A stretch of 64,000 nucleotides of DNA from contig JAUMIR010000004.1 of NCBI GenBank assembly GCA_030847615.1, positions 99,648,001-99,712,000 of the forward strand, given 5' to 3'. A program made the translations under genes and the position numbers. The stretch comes from Gambelia wislizenii (taxonomy: Eukaryota > Chordata > Lepidosauria > Squamata > Crotaphytidae). The notes beneath the pieces are model-generated. The model ran no database searches, was not told the origin of the DNA, and was given only the letters and a program-made list of their open reading frames with translations. Position 1 is the first letter of the stretch. The number at the start of each line of letters is the position of its first letter. This document shows, in pieces, positions 1 to 11,555 of the stretch.

Positions 1-440
1 CCTCTTCCTTCCTGTTGCGAACACACACATGCACCCTCTCTCCTCACATCCCCTCATTCCATCCTCTGCCTGCCTACTTGAGTGAGCAAACACACACACT
101 CAGCCTCCTTATGATCCCCTCATCCCATCCTGCCTGTCTGCACAACTGAGCAAACACACACACACACTGCCTCCTCACAATCCCTCATCCCATTCCCTTC
201 CTGCCAGCCTGTGCAAGCAAGCGAGCAAATGCACAAACAACCCTGCCCCATCTCACCTCCCCCAAGGAAGTGCACTAGCAAGGGGATGTGTGCACAGCTG
301 GGCCCAGCCACCCTGCCACTTTGACTTCCTCCCAGTGGTGAAAATGGAAAATGGCATAGGGCAGCAATGGAGGCAGGGCAAATAATCTGTGAATCAGCAA
401 ATCTGCGAAAGTGAAGCCCACCAACATGAAGGGAGGACCG
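1..440. repeat. Right end of a Tigger-like element with degenerate internal minisatellite
   Basis: Three diverged units of roughly 70-75 bp (CATCCCCTCAT..CCTGCC..GAGCAAACACACAC) fill about 1-240. The stretch ends in a motif (GAAGGGAGGACCG followed by TA) that resembles the 3' ends of Tigger/pogo-type elements elsewhere in this window. The left end lies outside the window. The layout, a tandem array inside Tigger-like ends, is the same as in the element at 31725-33333. Confidence 0.5.
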
Positions 441-442
441 TA

Positions 443-1294
443 TGTAATTTTATGTACTCTCTAGACATAATTTTGCCTTCTAGATTACAAATTCTATTCT
501 AAGAAAACATTTTATGATTGCTGTTGGGGGTGTCTTTCAATACCAACATCCAAGGCAAAAAATTATGGATTGTTTGGTGTACAAAAAGTATGCTAGCTTG
601 GGCACAGCAACCTGAGAACTGAGTACCTTTTATTCTCCATTCTGTCTCAGAATGGTCAGCTTAGATCAAATAACATGCAACATTTCTGTTATCCCTACAC
701 ACATCTGCAGAGACATGTAAACTGTGCCCATGGTGGTCCTCCAGTGCCAGAAGTGTCACCCTACTGTGAGCTACAGTAAAGACACCAATCCTCATGGTTT
801 AGTTTTGATTACAGCTCACGAATCTACAGATCACAATACAGTACTGGAAGCACAGGCATTTATAAACCCTAATAATGCTACAGGGAAAAAAAGCCCTCCT
901 TCTCCAGTTCAATCATGCCACAAAATGTTGGTGTCCAACTTGTACAACTGGCCACCTATGCAGATATTTATGTGTATCTACACATTTTAATTGGTCTCAT
1001 AGCCAGCCAATAATTTTGGTCACCACAATATGTCTCTATCCCTCATGGGAGAGAGAGTACAGGGATTTGTCAGATGTGATTTTTAGCTTTGGAGGCATCC
1101 ACACCATTTCTGATAAGCACCACATCTCTGAGAACAATTCTCCAGCTCTTTGCCTACTCTAGCTAGCATCATCATAAATAAGAGGGATGGAACTCAGCTG
1201 GGCAGGGAATGCACACCACTACACATTTGTAGAAGACTGCTTCCACATAATGGTTTGGGAAGACCAAGTCTAACATTTTTGCTAAATATAATGT
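443..1294. other. No gene recognised
   Basis: AT-rich sequence without recognisable coding potential or a clear repeat family. The short open frames here show no similarity to a protein I recognise. Confidence 0.5.
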
Positions 1295-1430
1295 TGGAGT
1301 AGCCATGTGGACCCTAAAGTCTATTTGCTGAATGCTGTCACCTTACAATCACCTTACAAACACTATTCGGGGTCAGACTAGATAGCCCATGAGACTCTGG
1401 GACTCTGCAAAGTCTTTTTCCTTTAACTCT
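1295..1430 (+). repeat. 5' LTR fragment of an endogenous retrovirus
   Basis: This is nearly the same sequence as the first ~135 bp of the LTR at 3016-3521 (shared from the TG start through CCTTTAACTCT). It stops abruptly and is followed directly by integrase-like coding sequence. The remainder of the 5' LTR, the primer-binding site, gag and most of pol are therefore missing. Confidence 0.8.
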
Positions 1431-2084
1431 GCCCTTGACCCTGTTTAGGATTTGTTGCATCCCACATAAGACTACTGGTTTATCCCCATTTGAACTGATG
1501 TATGGTAGGCCCCCCTAGATTTTGGTTGGGTTAAAGGGGGACATGCAAGAGTTAGGAAATGTTAGTGCTGGATAAGGTGTTGCAAGACCAATGCCATTAT
1601 GTGTTACAAAAACATGCCCCAATCGCCATCACAGAAGTTCACACTTTACAACCAGGGAATGAGGTATGAGTTAAAGTCCCATAGCCCCACACCTGTCACA
1701 GAGAAAGCAATCATTCAAGTGAAATTTTAACTGTATGTTGTTCAAGAATCCCCTCAGAGCGCAAAAAACAGTCAAACCAAAGTCAGCCCTTGTTCCCCAC
1801 TCCCATATTCACAGCAATTGCTCAGGTACAGATCCAGTAGGTTAGTTCAGTGTTTCAGGGATATTGCAATTGTTAAAAACTCAAGGTGATCCTGAAGAGG
1901 CAGACAAGAAGATTCAGGCTAAGACCATACTGCACGTACTCCTGGAAGCTGTGTGTCCGGCATATGGTCAGAGCTGCAACTGGAGAGGAAAGAAGATGGG
2001 ACTAGACCTTACTGCAGCTGACCAGATGACTGGAAGTTCCATCAGGCTGCTCAACGTATGATCAGATCTCAAACAAAATTAACC
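1431..2084 (+). pseudogene. Endogenous retrovirus pol (integrase) remnant
   Basis: The translated + strand just after the LTR fragment resembles the C-terminal half of a gammaretrovirus-like integrase, including the conserved LSPFEL-Y-G type motif near 1475-1505. Reading frames are broken by stops and shifts in all frames beyond that point, so nothing functional remains. It is joined abruptly to a truncated LTR on the left. On the right a Penelope-like element interrupts the retroviral sequence before the envelope remnant. The family call rests on one recognisable motif plus the flanking LTRs. Confidence 0.65.
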
Positions 2085-2670
2085 TGCATGCTATAATATT
2101 CATTTTATTGATTTTCCGAGGTTTTTTTCCAGGCTGTGAGGCTGTGTTCTGGAAGAGCTTCTTTCCGACATTTCGCCTGCATCTGTGGCTGGCATCCTTG
2201 GAGAATGGTTGTGTAGGTGTGTGTGTGTGGAGTTTATATGCTGTGAACCCCTGTTGGGGAGGATATGTAAATTTGTGTAATTGAATGGTTAGTTTCTGGG
2301 TATAGAAATGCAAGGCTCATTGGTGTCTGTTTGGCTAATGGTTGGTTGATGGACCATTATTTGCTGGGAATCCCCTGACCCTGGGTGGAATTCTTTTGCA
2401 AGTGCTGAGTTTTGATTTTAGTGTTCTTCAGGACTGGCAGCCAGATTTTGTTTACTTTTAGGGTTTCTTCTTTCCTGTTGAAGTTGTCCAGGTGTTTGTG
2501 GATTTCAATAGCTTCTCTCTGCATTCTGACATGATAGTTGTTGGCCTGGTCTAGAATTTTTGTGTTTTCAAATAGCATTTTGTGTCCAGGTTGGTTTATA
2601 ACATGTTCTGCTATTGCTGATTTTTCTGGCTGGCCCAGTCTGCAGTGTCTCTCATGTTCCTTGATTCGTG
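2085..2670 (-). mobile_element. Penelope-like element, 3' part (copy 1), nested in the retrovirus
   Basis: On the - strand this carries the C-terminal end of the Penelope-like protein (2357-2578) and the element's 3' tail, colinear with the better copy at 7585-8620. Retroviral sequence lies on both sides, so this element landed in the provirus later. Its ribozyme-like tail has substitutions in the CTGANGA core (about 2165-2205), so this copy probably lost self-cleavage. Confidence 0.75.
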
Positions 2671-3015
2671 TTCATGTTATTGTCTTATGCTATAGCCAAA
2701 GGGGGGCTCTGTTACAGAAGTTTTCTAAAACATATGGTTACAATTGGCAAATATTTCAGGTGTGAAAATTTCTTGCTTATTAGGAAGATTAATTATAACG
2801 GACCTAGGATAGTTAAAAGGATTGTTTATGTTATTCTTGTTGGCATTGTTCATTGTTGTTCTGCTATGCATGATCATACCATGTATCTTTCATTTCTTGC
2901 CTGCTATCCTACACGGATCAGCTAGCAATACTGGATACTCTTTGATGGCTTAAATAGGGATTTACTTGTGTGAAATGTATTAATTGTCTTAGAAATTAAT
3001 CATTTAAAGGGGGAA
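2671..3015 (+). pseudogene. Endogenous retrovirus env end and polypurine tract
   Basis: A short frame from about 2828 to 2917 encodes a strongly hydrophobic, leucine/isoleucine/valine-rich segment with cysteines at its end. This is what the membrane anchor of a retroviral transmembrane envelope subunit looks like. The surface subunit and the rest of env are absent. A polypurine tract (AAAGGGGGAA, about 3006-3015) sits immediately before the 3' LTR, where plus-strand priming is expected. No intact gene remains. Confidence 0.6.
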
Positions 3016-3521
3016 TGAAGTAGCCATGTAGACCCTAATGTCTATTTGCTGAATGCTGTCACCTTACAATCACCTTACAATCACTATTCGGGGTCAGACT
3101 AGATAGCCCATGAGACTCTGGGACTCTGCAAAGTCTTTTTCCTTTAACTCTTAGGCTTAGTCAATGTTCCTTACTAATCAAACTCTATGTTCATAAACAT
3201 GTGATATGCTTGTACCTTGTTATGTAAATAATTCTTTCTCGAATTACGCTCTAAGTGTACCCAAGTGTACCCAAGCTGTCTTGTCTTTTACTTTCTGAAC
3301 TATCAACAGTTATCACAAGAAAGCAAAGTTGCTGACACCAAAGAGAGGGAGGAGGGATGTCTCTTTGCATACTGTCATAACTGTATAAAAGTATTCTGTA
3401 GCCATAGCTCTTGGCTCTGACTCTTTGGAAAGGATTCCAGTCAGGCCCACGAGTGTAATAAAGCTCTTTTCCAATCTGTGGGTCTGCTGTTCCGCGATTT
3501 CTGCTACAATGTCTGGTTACA
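3016..3521 (+). repeat. Endogenous retrovirus 3' LTR
   Basis: About 506 bp, starting TG and ending CA, preceded by a polypurine tract. It holds a TATA box (TATAAAA, 3384-3390) and a polyadenylation signal (AATAAA, 3457-3462) in the proper U3-R-U5 order. A short direct duplication (AAGTGTACCC twice) lies near 3253-3273. The first 135 bp recur at 1295-1430. No convincing target-site duplication was found. Confidence 0.85.
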
Positions 3522-5673
3522 CATCCGGTTTTCAGTGCTGCAAGGAAGAATTTTCCATGGGTAATTTCCAATAATAAAAAGTTTCCTCCTTCCCTGCTTT
3601 CCCCCTCGCCCCTCTCTCACTAACTGGCTTCAGCTTTTTCATCATTTTCATCATTTTCAAATTGATAAAAACATTAAATAAATTGGTTTTAAAGGATAAG
3701 TTTTATTTGTGAAAGACATACACTTGTTTAACTTTATAATGCTAGATTGGATGTTTTGAATTTGAAGGAGAACAGTAGACCTAATATCAAGAAATAGGCA
3801 TGGGTGGGTGGGTGCTAGAGTTGTCACCTAAGAGGAAAGGGGGTGGTAGCCAGAAAAAGTTTAGGGACCACTGCTGTAGGCTATATTCAGAGGAAGGCAA
3901 TGACATGCCACTTCTGAGCAGTCCTTGACTAAGAAAACCCTAGAAAAGTCATTAGGGATGCCATAACTTGACAGGCAATTTGAAGACACATAACTTGCTT
4001 TATATTAGGGGATTTCCATTCCTGATAATTGACCCTTTGAGAATATTATTTTAAGTTACAATCTGAGAGAACTAGGCAATGCTTAAGGAGAATATGTGAT
4101 TGTACTATTTAAGGGTTCTGCTGACAGCTATTGTAAATGTTTAGTTTTGATATCTTGGCAGTAAACAAGAACATCCTTCTGTCAAAACTAAGTGCAAGTA
4201 GGACATGCTTAAAATCAGTACCACATCATGAGAAGGTAATGTACAGTACTACAAAGACACTTCCTAACACACCTGAAAAGAAAATTTAGACTTTATGAGT
4301 ACACACACAGAGAGGATTTGGGTTATATTAGTGTTCCTTTAAGTACCCCATCTTTTTTCCAGCCTGCCTGCCTTTCTTCCTTTGTTCATTCATTATCTCC
4401 TATTATATTATTACTTCAGGCTCATGCATAGAGAGGGTGAGTAGATGAGGAAGTTTGTTTTTTCCTCATGTATTGCGTTATTAGGAAATTTAAAAATGCC
4501 CCAAACAGTATTTGTTTCACACACAAAGAAAATCAATTCTCATTACATAATGATCAGTTAAGCTACTGAAGCTCTTTGAACATACATTACAGGCTTGGAA
4601 GATTCGGCCATATGACATCCTGGAACCCTCAGAATCCCATAATTAGATGATTATAAAAGGGGCATTGCTAATGTGGTTCAAACTGGATAAATTTAGCCTG
4701 GCAGATTCCCTCTATCAGGGAGACTAGGCTAATGACTCTCAACCCCTGGCCTTAACAATGTCTTAGGAGATACCTGAAAATGTGATGACTTGCTCCTCAC
4801 TCCTAGGCCCCATGTCTTCTGTTGGCCAGCCATGGAGGGTGGTGATCCAAAGGCCTGTATCATACCCTCCAACTGTCAGGATTTAACAGGGGCAGTCCCA
4901 ATTAATCTTCTGTCATTCCACTTTTTCAGCTGCTTTTAGAATGTCCTCGTTTCTCTCTTCTCTTCCCACTTCACCCCTTGGTCCTCTGCTTACTTCAACT
5001 GCTGCAAGATGAGTTCCAAGCTTGCAGTAATTTGCATTCAATTAATTCAGCAGGGAAGGAGAGGAGGGAGTCTGAATCTTGCCTTTCCAGTAGACCCAGG
5101 CAAAAGCAAACTGTTGCAGTCTCTCCTAGCTTATGTGATCTTCCTCATTAATAATTTTTACCATCTTGACCACACTCTGATATTGCTTGGCTGCATATGC
5201 CCCAATTTTCATCTGAGAAATGTTGGAGGGTATACTATATGAAAAGGACAGATGAGTAATGTTTTTGGGCTAACCAGTAAGGTATGGTTGTAGAAAAGGA
5301 CAGCATGTAGTTGAAGATGGAAACAGTCTGGGCTCTGGAGCATCTGAAAGGGTAGGCTGGTCCCCTGGAAGACCTGATGTGGGAACAATCTCTCCTGGAA
5401 AGCTCATTCTTTATATTTGTAAATAATCGCAAATGTAAATAAATATTACAAAACAGTGTAAACTTCTTGGGGCTCTACAGCAAAGAAACTAAATCTCAGC
5501 AAATGCATCACCATTAGATGACCTAGGGTACAATGATTAATACTTTTATAGGAAAACAAATCTAAAAATGCTGGTAAATAATTTAATGACATCTATGCTT
5601 CAGTCATTATATGTTTTGAAAGATCTCTCTAAACCTTATAAATTTGGTCTATATTAAATATTTGTTTCCATCC
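3522..5673. other. No gene recognised; one SINE fragment
   Basis: AT-rich non-coding sequence. It contains the 5S-SINE-like fragment at 3880-3995. No coding exon was recognised. Confidence 0.5.
3880..3995 (+). repeat. SINE fragment (3' body of the 5S-type SINE)
   Basis: The run CTGTAGGCTATATTCAGAGG and the downstream GACAGGCAATTTGAAGACACA match the body and tail of the 5S-derived SINE at 16850-17098. Confidence 0.65.
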
Positions 5674-6415
5674 TAGAATCATATAATCATACAGTTGGAA
5701 GAGACCAGAAGGGCCATCCAGTCCAACCCCTTGCCACGCAGCAATAAACAATCAAAGCATTCCTAACAGATGGCCATCCAGCCTCTATTTAAAAACCTTC
5801 AAAGAAGGAGCCACCACATGATGAGGCAGTGCATTCTACTATCAAACAGCTTTTACCATCAGGAAGTTCTTCCTAATGTTTTGGTGGAATCTCTTTTCCT
5901 ATAATTTGAACTCATTGTTCCATGTCCTAGTCTCTGGAGCAGTAGAAAACAGGCTTGCTCCATCCTCAATATGACATCCCTTAGAATATTTAAACATGGC
6001 TATCATGTCCCCTCTTAACCTTCCTTTCTCCAGACTAAACATACCCAGCTCCCTAAGCTGCTCCTCATAGGGCATGGCTTCCAGACCTTTTACCATTTTG
6101 GTCACCCTCCTCTGGACACCCTCCATCTTGTCAACATCGTTCTTGAATTGTGGTGCCCAGAACTGGACACAGTATTCCAGGTGAGGTCTGACCAAAGCAG
6201 AATAGAGTGGCACTATTACTTTGCTTTATCTAGACAGTACTGTATATCTCTATTGATACAGCTTAGAATTGCATTGGCTTTTCTGGCTGCCGCATCACAC
6301 TGCTGACTCCCGTTCAGCTTGTGGCCCATAATGACTCCTAGATCCCTTTTGCATGCACTGCTGCCTCTGCTATCCTCAGAGTTTGTTATCAGGTTGGTAA
6401 AAATACTGCATTTCA
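5674..6415 (-). mobile_element. CR1 LINE, 3' fragment
   Basis: Its 3' end, seen at left in reverse, is the typical CR1 terminus (TAGAATCAT..AGTTGGAAGAGACC..CCATCCAGTCCAACCCC). On the - strand, 5899-6213 and 6216-6416 encode the C-terminal part of the CR1 reverse transcriptase, with the RPHLEYC-QFWAPQ block and the following VQRR-T-M helix. The two pieces are in different frames, so it is a dead, 5'-truncated copy. Confidence 0.9.
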
Positions 6416-7407
6416 TTGCTGTAAATGTGATTTGTTATTTGCTTCCACGTACCATAATACTCTGCATAGCAAAGATATAGGCACACTGTACTATATGCTG
6501 GCTTACTAATTACAATCATTTCTATTTTGTGATAGAGCAAGTAGCACTTCTAGCCAGGAAGTATAGATGATACTGTCATTTTTTCCCCCCAGCACTTTCT
6601 CCCCCTTCACTCCTAGCATGCAGGATGTATCAGATATTAAACTGACATTAGATTTAATCCCGCCTGAAAGGGTAGGTATTAAGTAGAGCCCACTTTCTGT
6701 ACACTGGCATTTTATGTTGAAAAGAAAAGATAAAAATAATCTCATATCAAACTTGTACACCAGGAATTATCCTTTCTTATACAAATATCACAGGGAAGTG
6801 CTACTCCAAACAAGCAAGGGTATCCAATATAAACTCTATACTGTAGTCGTTTCATTGGAAGGAAGAGTAGTGCTTGAAATGTGTCCATTTGAGAAGATAA
6901 TAGAATTAAGAGACAGACAATGTGGTACATTTTAGCTCTACTTTTGATATCCTGTGTTTAGAAAACTAACTCACAAAGGCAGTTTCTTATGGTTACCACC
7001 AAGTAATAGAGAAAAATGACTACAAGAGCCCAGGAAGTAGACAAGAGCACATTTTGAACATTTCAGTAAGTAGGAAAGATGAGATGTAGGGGTAAAAGAG
7101 TTTGGATTATTTATTAAAGCTCTGCTCCAGTTACAGCTTTACTACTGCCATGAATACAACTTTTATGGAGCTGGATCCTGCTTTGTGAATTGCTCCCCCT
7201 ACATTTCTCCAGGAAAACAACCCCAGAGGTTGCTTGTGGATGTTGCACAGAAAAATGCAACACTGCTACTACTATGGAGCTTTTTAACACTAATAATAAA
7301 CCACATCCCAGACTCAGAAGTTCATGCTGAGTTGTTAAGCTTGTACCTGTACTTTCAGATTACTTATGGGAGTTCACATGTTAAAATATGTTAATATTCA
7401 GGGATTT
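6416..7407. other. No gene recognised
   Basis: AT-rich sequence; no repeat family or coding exon was recognised. Confidence 0.5.
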
Positions 7408-7560
7408 GAGCCCTTTGGCACAATTATAGCGTTATCATTCCACTTTATTATTGTGGCTCCATCCTATGGAATCCTGGGATTTGTAGTTGGGTGAGGCACT
7501 AGACCTCTCTGTCTGAGAATTCTAAATACTGCAAATCCCAGGATTCTTGATGAGACAATC
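7408..7560. repeat. Palindromic MITE fragment
   Basis: It contains the pair CCTATGGAATCCTGGGATTTG and its inverted counterpart AAATCCCAGGATTC, the core of a small palindromic element also seen at 9670-10134 and 55675-55894. Confidence 0.6.
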
Positions 7561-7670
7561 CAAAATGAAACAAGAATCTGCCTTGTGAAGTCGAAGGCTT
7601 TCACGGCCAGCATCCATAGATTTTCCTTGGTTTTTTTCTGGGCTGTGAGGCCGTCTTCTGGAAGAGTTTA

Positions 7671-7715
7671 TTTCTGACGTTTCGCCTGCATCTGTGGCTG
7701 GCATCTTCAGAGAAT
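7671..7715 (-). ncRNA. Hammerhead ribozyme motif of the Penelope-like element
   Basis: On the - strand the order is UUCU (stem I), CUGAAGA (conserved CUGANGA core, complement of 7704-7710), a stem II arm GCC, a loop, GGC, then GAAA (complement of 7680-7683), CGUC, and AGAA (stem I partner). Stem III would be only A-C/G-U. The palindromic ACGU is compatible with the short-stem-III, dimer-acting hammerheads known from Penelope-like elements. Cleavage would follow the C of GUC. Motif and pairing are visible; activity is inferred. Confidence 0.65.
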
Positions 7716-7948
7716 GGTTAGGTAGGAGTGTGTGTAGGGTTTATATTCTGTGAACCCCTGTTGGGGAGAATATGTAAATTTGTGTATTTGAATGGTTAGT
7801 TTCTAGGTGGAGATATGCAAGGGTGTCTGTTTGGCTAATGGTTGGTTGGTTGATGGACCATTATCTGCTGGAAATCTCCCTGTCCTGGGTGGAATTCATT
7901 TGCAAGTGTTGAGTTTTGATTTTATTGTTTTCAAAATCTGACTGGAAG

Positions 7949-8344
7949 CTAGATTTTGTTTCCTTTTAGGGTTTCTTCTTTCCTGTTTAAGTTGTCCAGG
8001 TGTTTGTGGATTTCAATAGCTTCTCTGTGCATTCTGACATGATAGCTGTTGGCTTGGTCCAGAATTTCTGTGTTTTTAAATAACATTTTGTGTCCAGGTT
8101 GGTTTATAACATGTTCTGCTGCTGCTGATTTTTCTGGTTGGCCCAGTCTGCAGTGACTCTCATGTTCCTTGATTCGTGTTTGCACACTGCATTTAGTGGT
8201 CCGTATAGAAACTTGTCCACAGCTGCATGGTATGCGGTAAACTCCTGCAGCTGTGAGAGGGTCTCTTTTGTCCTTCGCTGAGCATAGCATTTCTTGGATT
8301 TTCTTGGTTCGTCTGTAGATCGTTTGGAGGTTGTGTTTCTTCAT
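7949..8344 (-). pseudogene. Penelope-like GIY-YIG endonuclease domain (inactive)
   Basis: A 131-residue open stretch holds the first half of the fold (GVYRIPCSCG) with the CxC zinc-binding-type pair usual for Penelope-like proteins, then an arginine (TRIKEH) and the LGQPEKSAAAEH block. The second signature motif, normally Y-I-G, reads S-I-R here, so the catalytic tyrosine and glycine are lost. No methionine-to-stop gene is implied: the upstream reverse transcriptase is truncated. The domain would have nicked DNA during target-primed insertion. The family call is firm; the loss of activity is inferred from the substitutions. Confidence 0.85.
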
Positions 8345-8721
8345 CAGTTTCCCTATTCTCTCTGTGACTCCTTTGATGTATGGTAAAAATACTTTCCCTT
8401 TGGGTGGCTGTTTTTCTTCATTCCTGTGTTTTTTTCTGGGTCTGGCTGCTCTTGTGATGTCTGATCTGGAGTAAGCATTAGCCTGTAGGACCCAGTTTAG
8501 GTGCTTCAGTTAGTCCTCTAGGTAGTGGGGTTCACAGATCCTTTTTGTGCAGTTTACCAGTGTTTTTATGGTGCTTCTTTTTTGTCCTGGGTGATGATTG
8601 GCGTTCTTGTGTAGGTATAACAGTTAGGCCACAAGGTATACAGAAATCCCACACACAGAGACAGATACCTACATAAGAACTCCAATAATCAAGATTAGCC
8701 CATCTTGCTTTCGTTGGCACT

Positions 8722-8793
8722 AGCCGCCCCGATTGTTTTTAGCAGAGGGGCAGGATATAAATAAATATTATTATTATTATTATTATTATTAGC
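8722..8793 (+). repeat. LINE 3' tail with (ATT)n
   Basis: GCCGCCCCGATTG..GAGGGGCAGGATATAAATAA followed by an ATT run matches the 3' terminal motif of the L2-type LINE at 48290-49640 and of SINEs that borrow that tail. Confidence 0.6.
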
Positions 8794-8974
8794 TTGATCA
8801 AGAAAAATCATTGGGAAAGTAGATAAACCATGTAAAAACTAATAAGCCAACCTATGGCAAAAAAAAAAAAAAGCTAGCTAAGAGAGATGCTAACATAAAT
8901 TATTTTCTACCTTGAACTTGATACAATATGAACCTCTCTGGCCAGAACCAGCCCTCTTAATGTATATATTTTTC

Positions 8975-9200
8975 ATTGTTGTTATGTGCCTTCAAGTCAG
9001 CGCCAACTTATGGTGACCCTATCATAGGGTCTTCTTGGCAAGATTTATTCAATGGAAGCTCTGCATTGTCTTTTTCTTAGGCTGAGAGAGAGAGAGCATG
9101 ACTTTCTCTCAGGGTCACCCAGTGGGTTTCCATGGCTGAGTGGAAATTGGAACCCCGGCCTCCCATAGTTCTAGTCTAAAACTGAAACCACTACACCCCA
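8975..9200 (-). repeat. Squamate tRNA-derived SINE
   Basis: The - strand shows the tRNA-like head, then the conserved body (CCCACTGGGTGACCCTG, TTGCCAAGAAGACC) and the tail GACTTGAAGGCACATAACA. The same family recurs at 15787, 29006, 30561, 37433 and 59566. Confidence 0.75.
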
Positions 9201-9669
9201 ATGATTCTTCTCCTTGTTCATATCTCCTCAAAACACAGAATCCTATAGATGAACTCCCATATTTTTCCTCCTAATAAAATAATGATTTTCCAGTTCCATC
9301 TCATGTACATCTTGGCCCAGTGGCTGTTCTTTATGGATTTATACAAAACACAGCTTCTGCTCCTGAGCTCCTGCTCCAAAAGTAGTCAATACCATGCTCT
9401 CTACAAAATTAAAGTCATTCATGTACTTAGCCCTCAGGGATGGCAATAGCTACTGTTTACTTTCCATATATCCTTTTCCCTGTAGATGATCCACCACTTT
9501 CTGAGCATATAGAGGGGCAAATCTTTTCCTGTTCTCCCTGGTAGGCTGGGCAATTTTTTTTTTCCTGAGAGTAAGAAAATTCCTCTTTCCCCCTTTCTTA
9601 AGTAAACAGAGAGAAATTGCACAAGTGTCAAAGGTAGCTGGGATTCTTGCTCTTTAGACTAGGGTTAAA

Positions 9670-10134
9670 CACTTTTAGCACTACACAATTGTAGCACTAT
9701 GATTCCACTTTAACTGTTATGGCTACATCCTATGGAATCCTGGGGTTTGTAGTTGGATGAAGTACTACAGTTCTCTGGCAGATAATTATAAATACAGGTC
9801 ACCCACCATACCTGTGGGTGATAAGTTCCTAGATTTACCACAAATACTTGAAACCACTGGCAATAGCAAATCTGACAGAATCCCACTGGAGGACTAGGAA
9901 ATACCTAGAGAGGTTGCCTCTCTAGATGTCTCCAGTGCAGCTCTATGGTAACTTCCAGTGGAAAGAAAGACCATATTTTTTGGATGATGGTTAATTGAAA
10001 GTGCATGTACCGGTTCTGCACATACAGGTGACAGCTTGTACTTCATAAAACAACAAAACCCAGGATTCTATAGGATGAAGCCCTGACAGTTAAAATGGCA
10101 GCAAAGTATGTAGTTGAAAGAGATCTAAGATTTA
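9670..10134. repeat. Palindromic MITE interrupted by a Tigger-like MITE
   Basis: The left half of the palindromic element (CCTATGGAATCCTGGGGTTTG, about 9725-9755) and its right half (AACCCAGGATTCTATAGGATG, about 10057-10078) are separated by about 245 bp. That insert (9795-10038) starts TA-CAGGTCACCC and ends near TA, like the other Tigger-type elements here. The Tigger-like insertion is therefore the younger. Confidence 0.55.
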
Positions 10135-11058
10135 GGCTGCATTTACACGAGCAAATATTCCCGTAAATATACTGCAAAGATTGCTCATTGTTCCCATGCA
10201 TTGCACCAAAGCATTGCCTCATTCACAAGGGGGAAAGGTAAAATCACCCAAATATAGCGTGACAGGGGATGTCGCTATTTTTGCCGAGTTATTTGCAAAG
10301 TAGCACGACTTAACGCATTATTGCTAGTGTGAACGACAAGTCTGTGTGGATTACCAGCAATCTTCCAATACAGTTGCAGCAGAGCTGCACTGTGATTGGT
10401 TGTTATGATGAAGGGGTGGGCTTAAAAGAGGTGGAGTTAGGGAGGGAGATTCAGTAGTGATTAGGAAATTTTGAAAAATCCATCCTCTCTGCTATTTTGC
10501 AAGTCTGAATCTTTGTTTGCGAAGAAAAAGGATTCCAAGTCCTTTCAGTCAGAGAGAGAGAGAGAGAGAGAGAGATTGAGAGAGAGAAACTGTTCTCTGA
10601 TATTTCCCCCTGCTATTTTGCAAGTCTGTGAATCTTGAAAATGCAAGTTCTTTCAGTCATGGAGGATCTATTCTCCCCCCCAATCAAGCCCCTCCTCCTT
10701 CTCCTCAGCTGTGATCGCTGTCTCTGCTTGGGGGAGAGAGAGAGACTGAGAGAGAAAAAGTTTTCTCTGATCTTTCCCCCTGCTATTTTGGCAGTCTGTG
10801 ATTCTTCGTTTGGCAAGAAAATGCAGGATTCCAAGTCCTTTCAGTCTCGGAGGATCTATTGCCCCCCATCAAGCCCCTCCTCTGCTTGGTTTCTGCTTGG
10901 GAGGCCATGCCCCCGCACCTTTGCCATGTCTGGACCATAAAGCGAAATAGTAAACAAAGCTATGGAATCCCCCATACATCGTGTAAATGACCGGCACTGC
11001 TGCGAAAAAGCGCTAAAGCGCAATTTGCCACAATAAAATCTGCTGTGTAAATGCAACC
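10135..11058. mobile_element. Harbinger-like MITE with TTA target duplication
   Basis: The 924-bp element begins GGCTGCATTTACAC and ends with its inverted counterpart GTGTAAATGCAACC, flanked on both sides by TTA. The middle holds about three diverged copies of a 150-170-bp unit (TTTCCCCCTGCTATTTTG..GTCTGTGAATC..AATCAAGCCCCTCCTC) with GA-rich microsatellites. It has no transposase, so it is non-autonomous. The PIF/Harbinger assignment rests on the 3-bp duplication. Confidence 0.7.
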
Positions 11059-11555
11059 TTAGAGGGTAAAGGGCATTCTTTCCTTGTGAGCAGATGTATG
11101 GAACTGTGAACTTTTGGTGGGTGATAAAAGTTTGTAGGAAATTACTTCACCATTTTCCCAACAGATTCTCGTACACTTTGAAGTTTATTCCTTACAGTTG
11201 CTTTGTTTTCAGCTCTTCCTGCATGCACAAACAGGTCTGTCTTCTTGCTTTCTTCTTGAGTGCTATGGATACTAGTGATCATGAAAGTCAAATCAACAAG
11301 AATTGCTGTGTTCATGTCACAGGCATATACAGAAGAAAAATTGGAATTAAGAGCTACTGTAAACAGGTCTCAGGAGTGAAATGCTACGAAGCACCTTGCA
11401 AAAAAGACAGGGCAGACCTAAAAGAGGTTTTTTTTTTTTTTTTAATGGCATGGTTTTTTATAGGTGTGCAGGTGGAGCAGATTATCAAGAGAGCCTGGAA
11501 AAAGTAAAGCAGATTTGGTTTCCCTGACGGTACATTTGCAGGAAAGGAGGTTTTA

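Larger units (their letters stand above)
7585..8620 (-). mobile_element. Penelope-like element, 3' half (copy 2)
   Basis: Read on the - strand, this runs from the end of the reverse-transcriptase region (8345-8620, frames broken) through a GIY-YIG endonuclease-type domain (7949-8344) to the 3' tail with a hammerhead ribozyme motif (7671-7715). The order RT, GIY-YIG, 3' tail is that of Penelope-like retroelements. Similar copies lie at 2085-2670 and 28715-28900. It is 5'-truncated near 8620. Confidence 0.85.

Noticed and set aside
11094..11507. 137-codon + strand frame
   Set aside because: Cysteine-containing but without a family signature or flanking splice sites that make an exon convincing.
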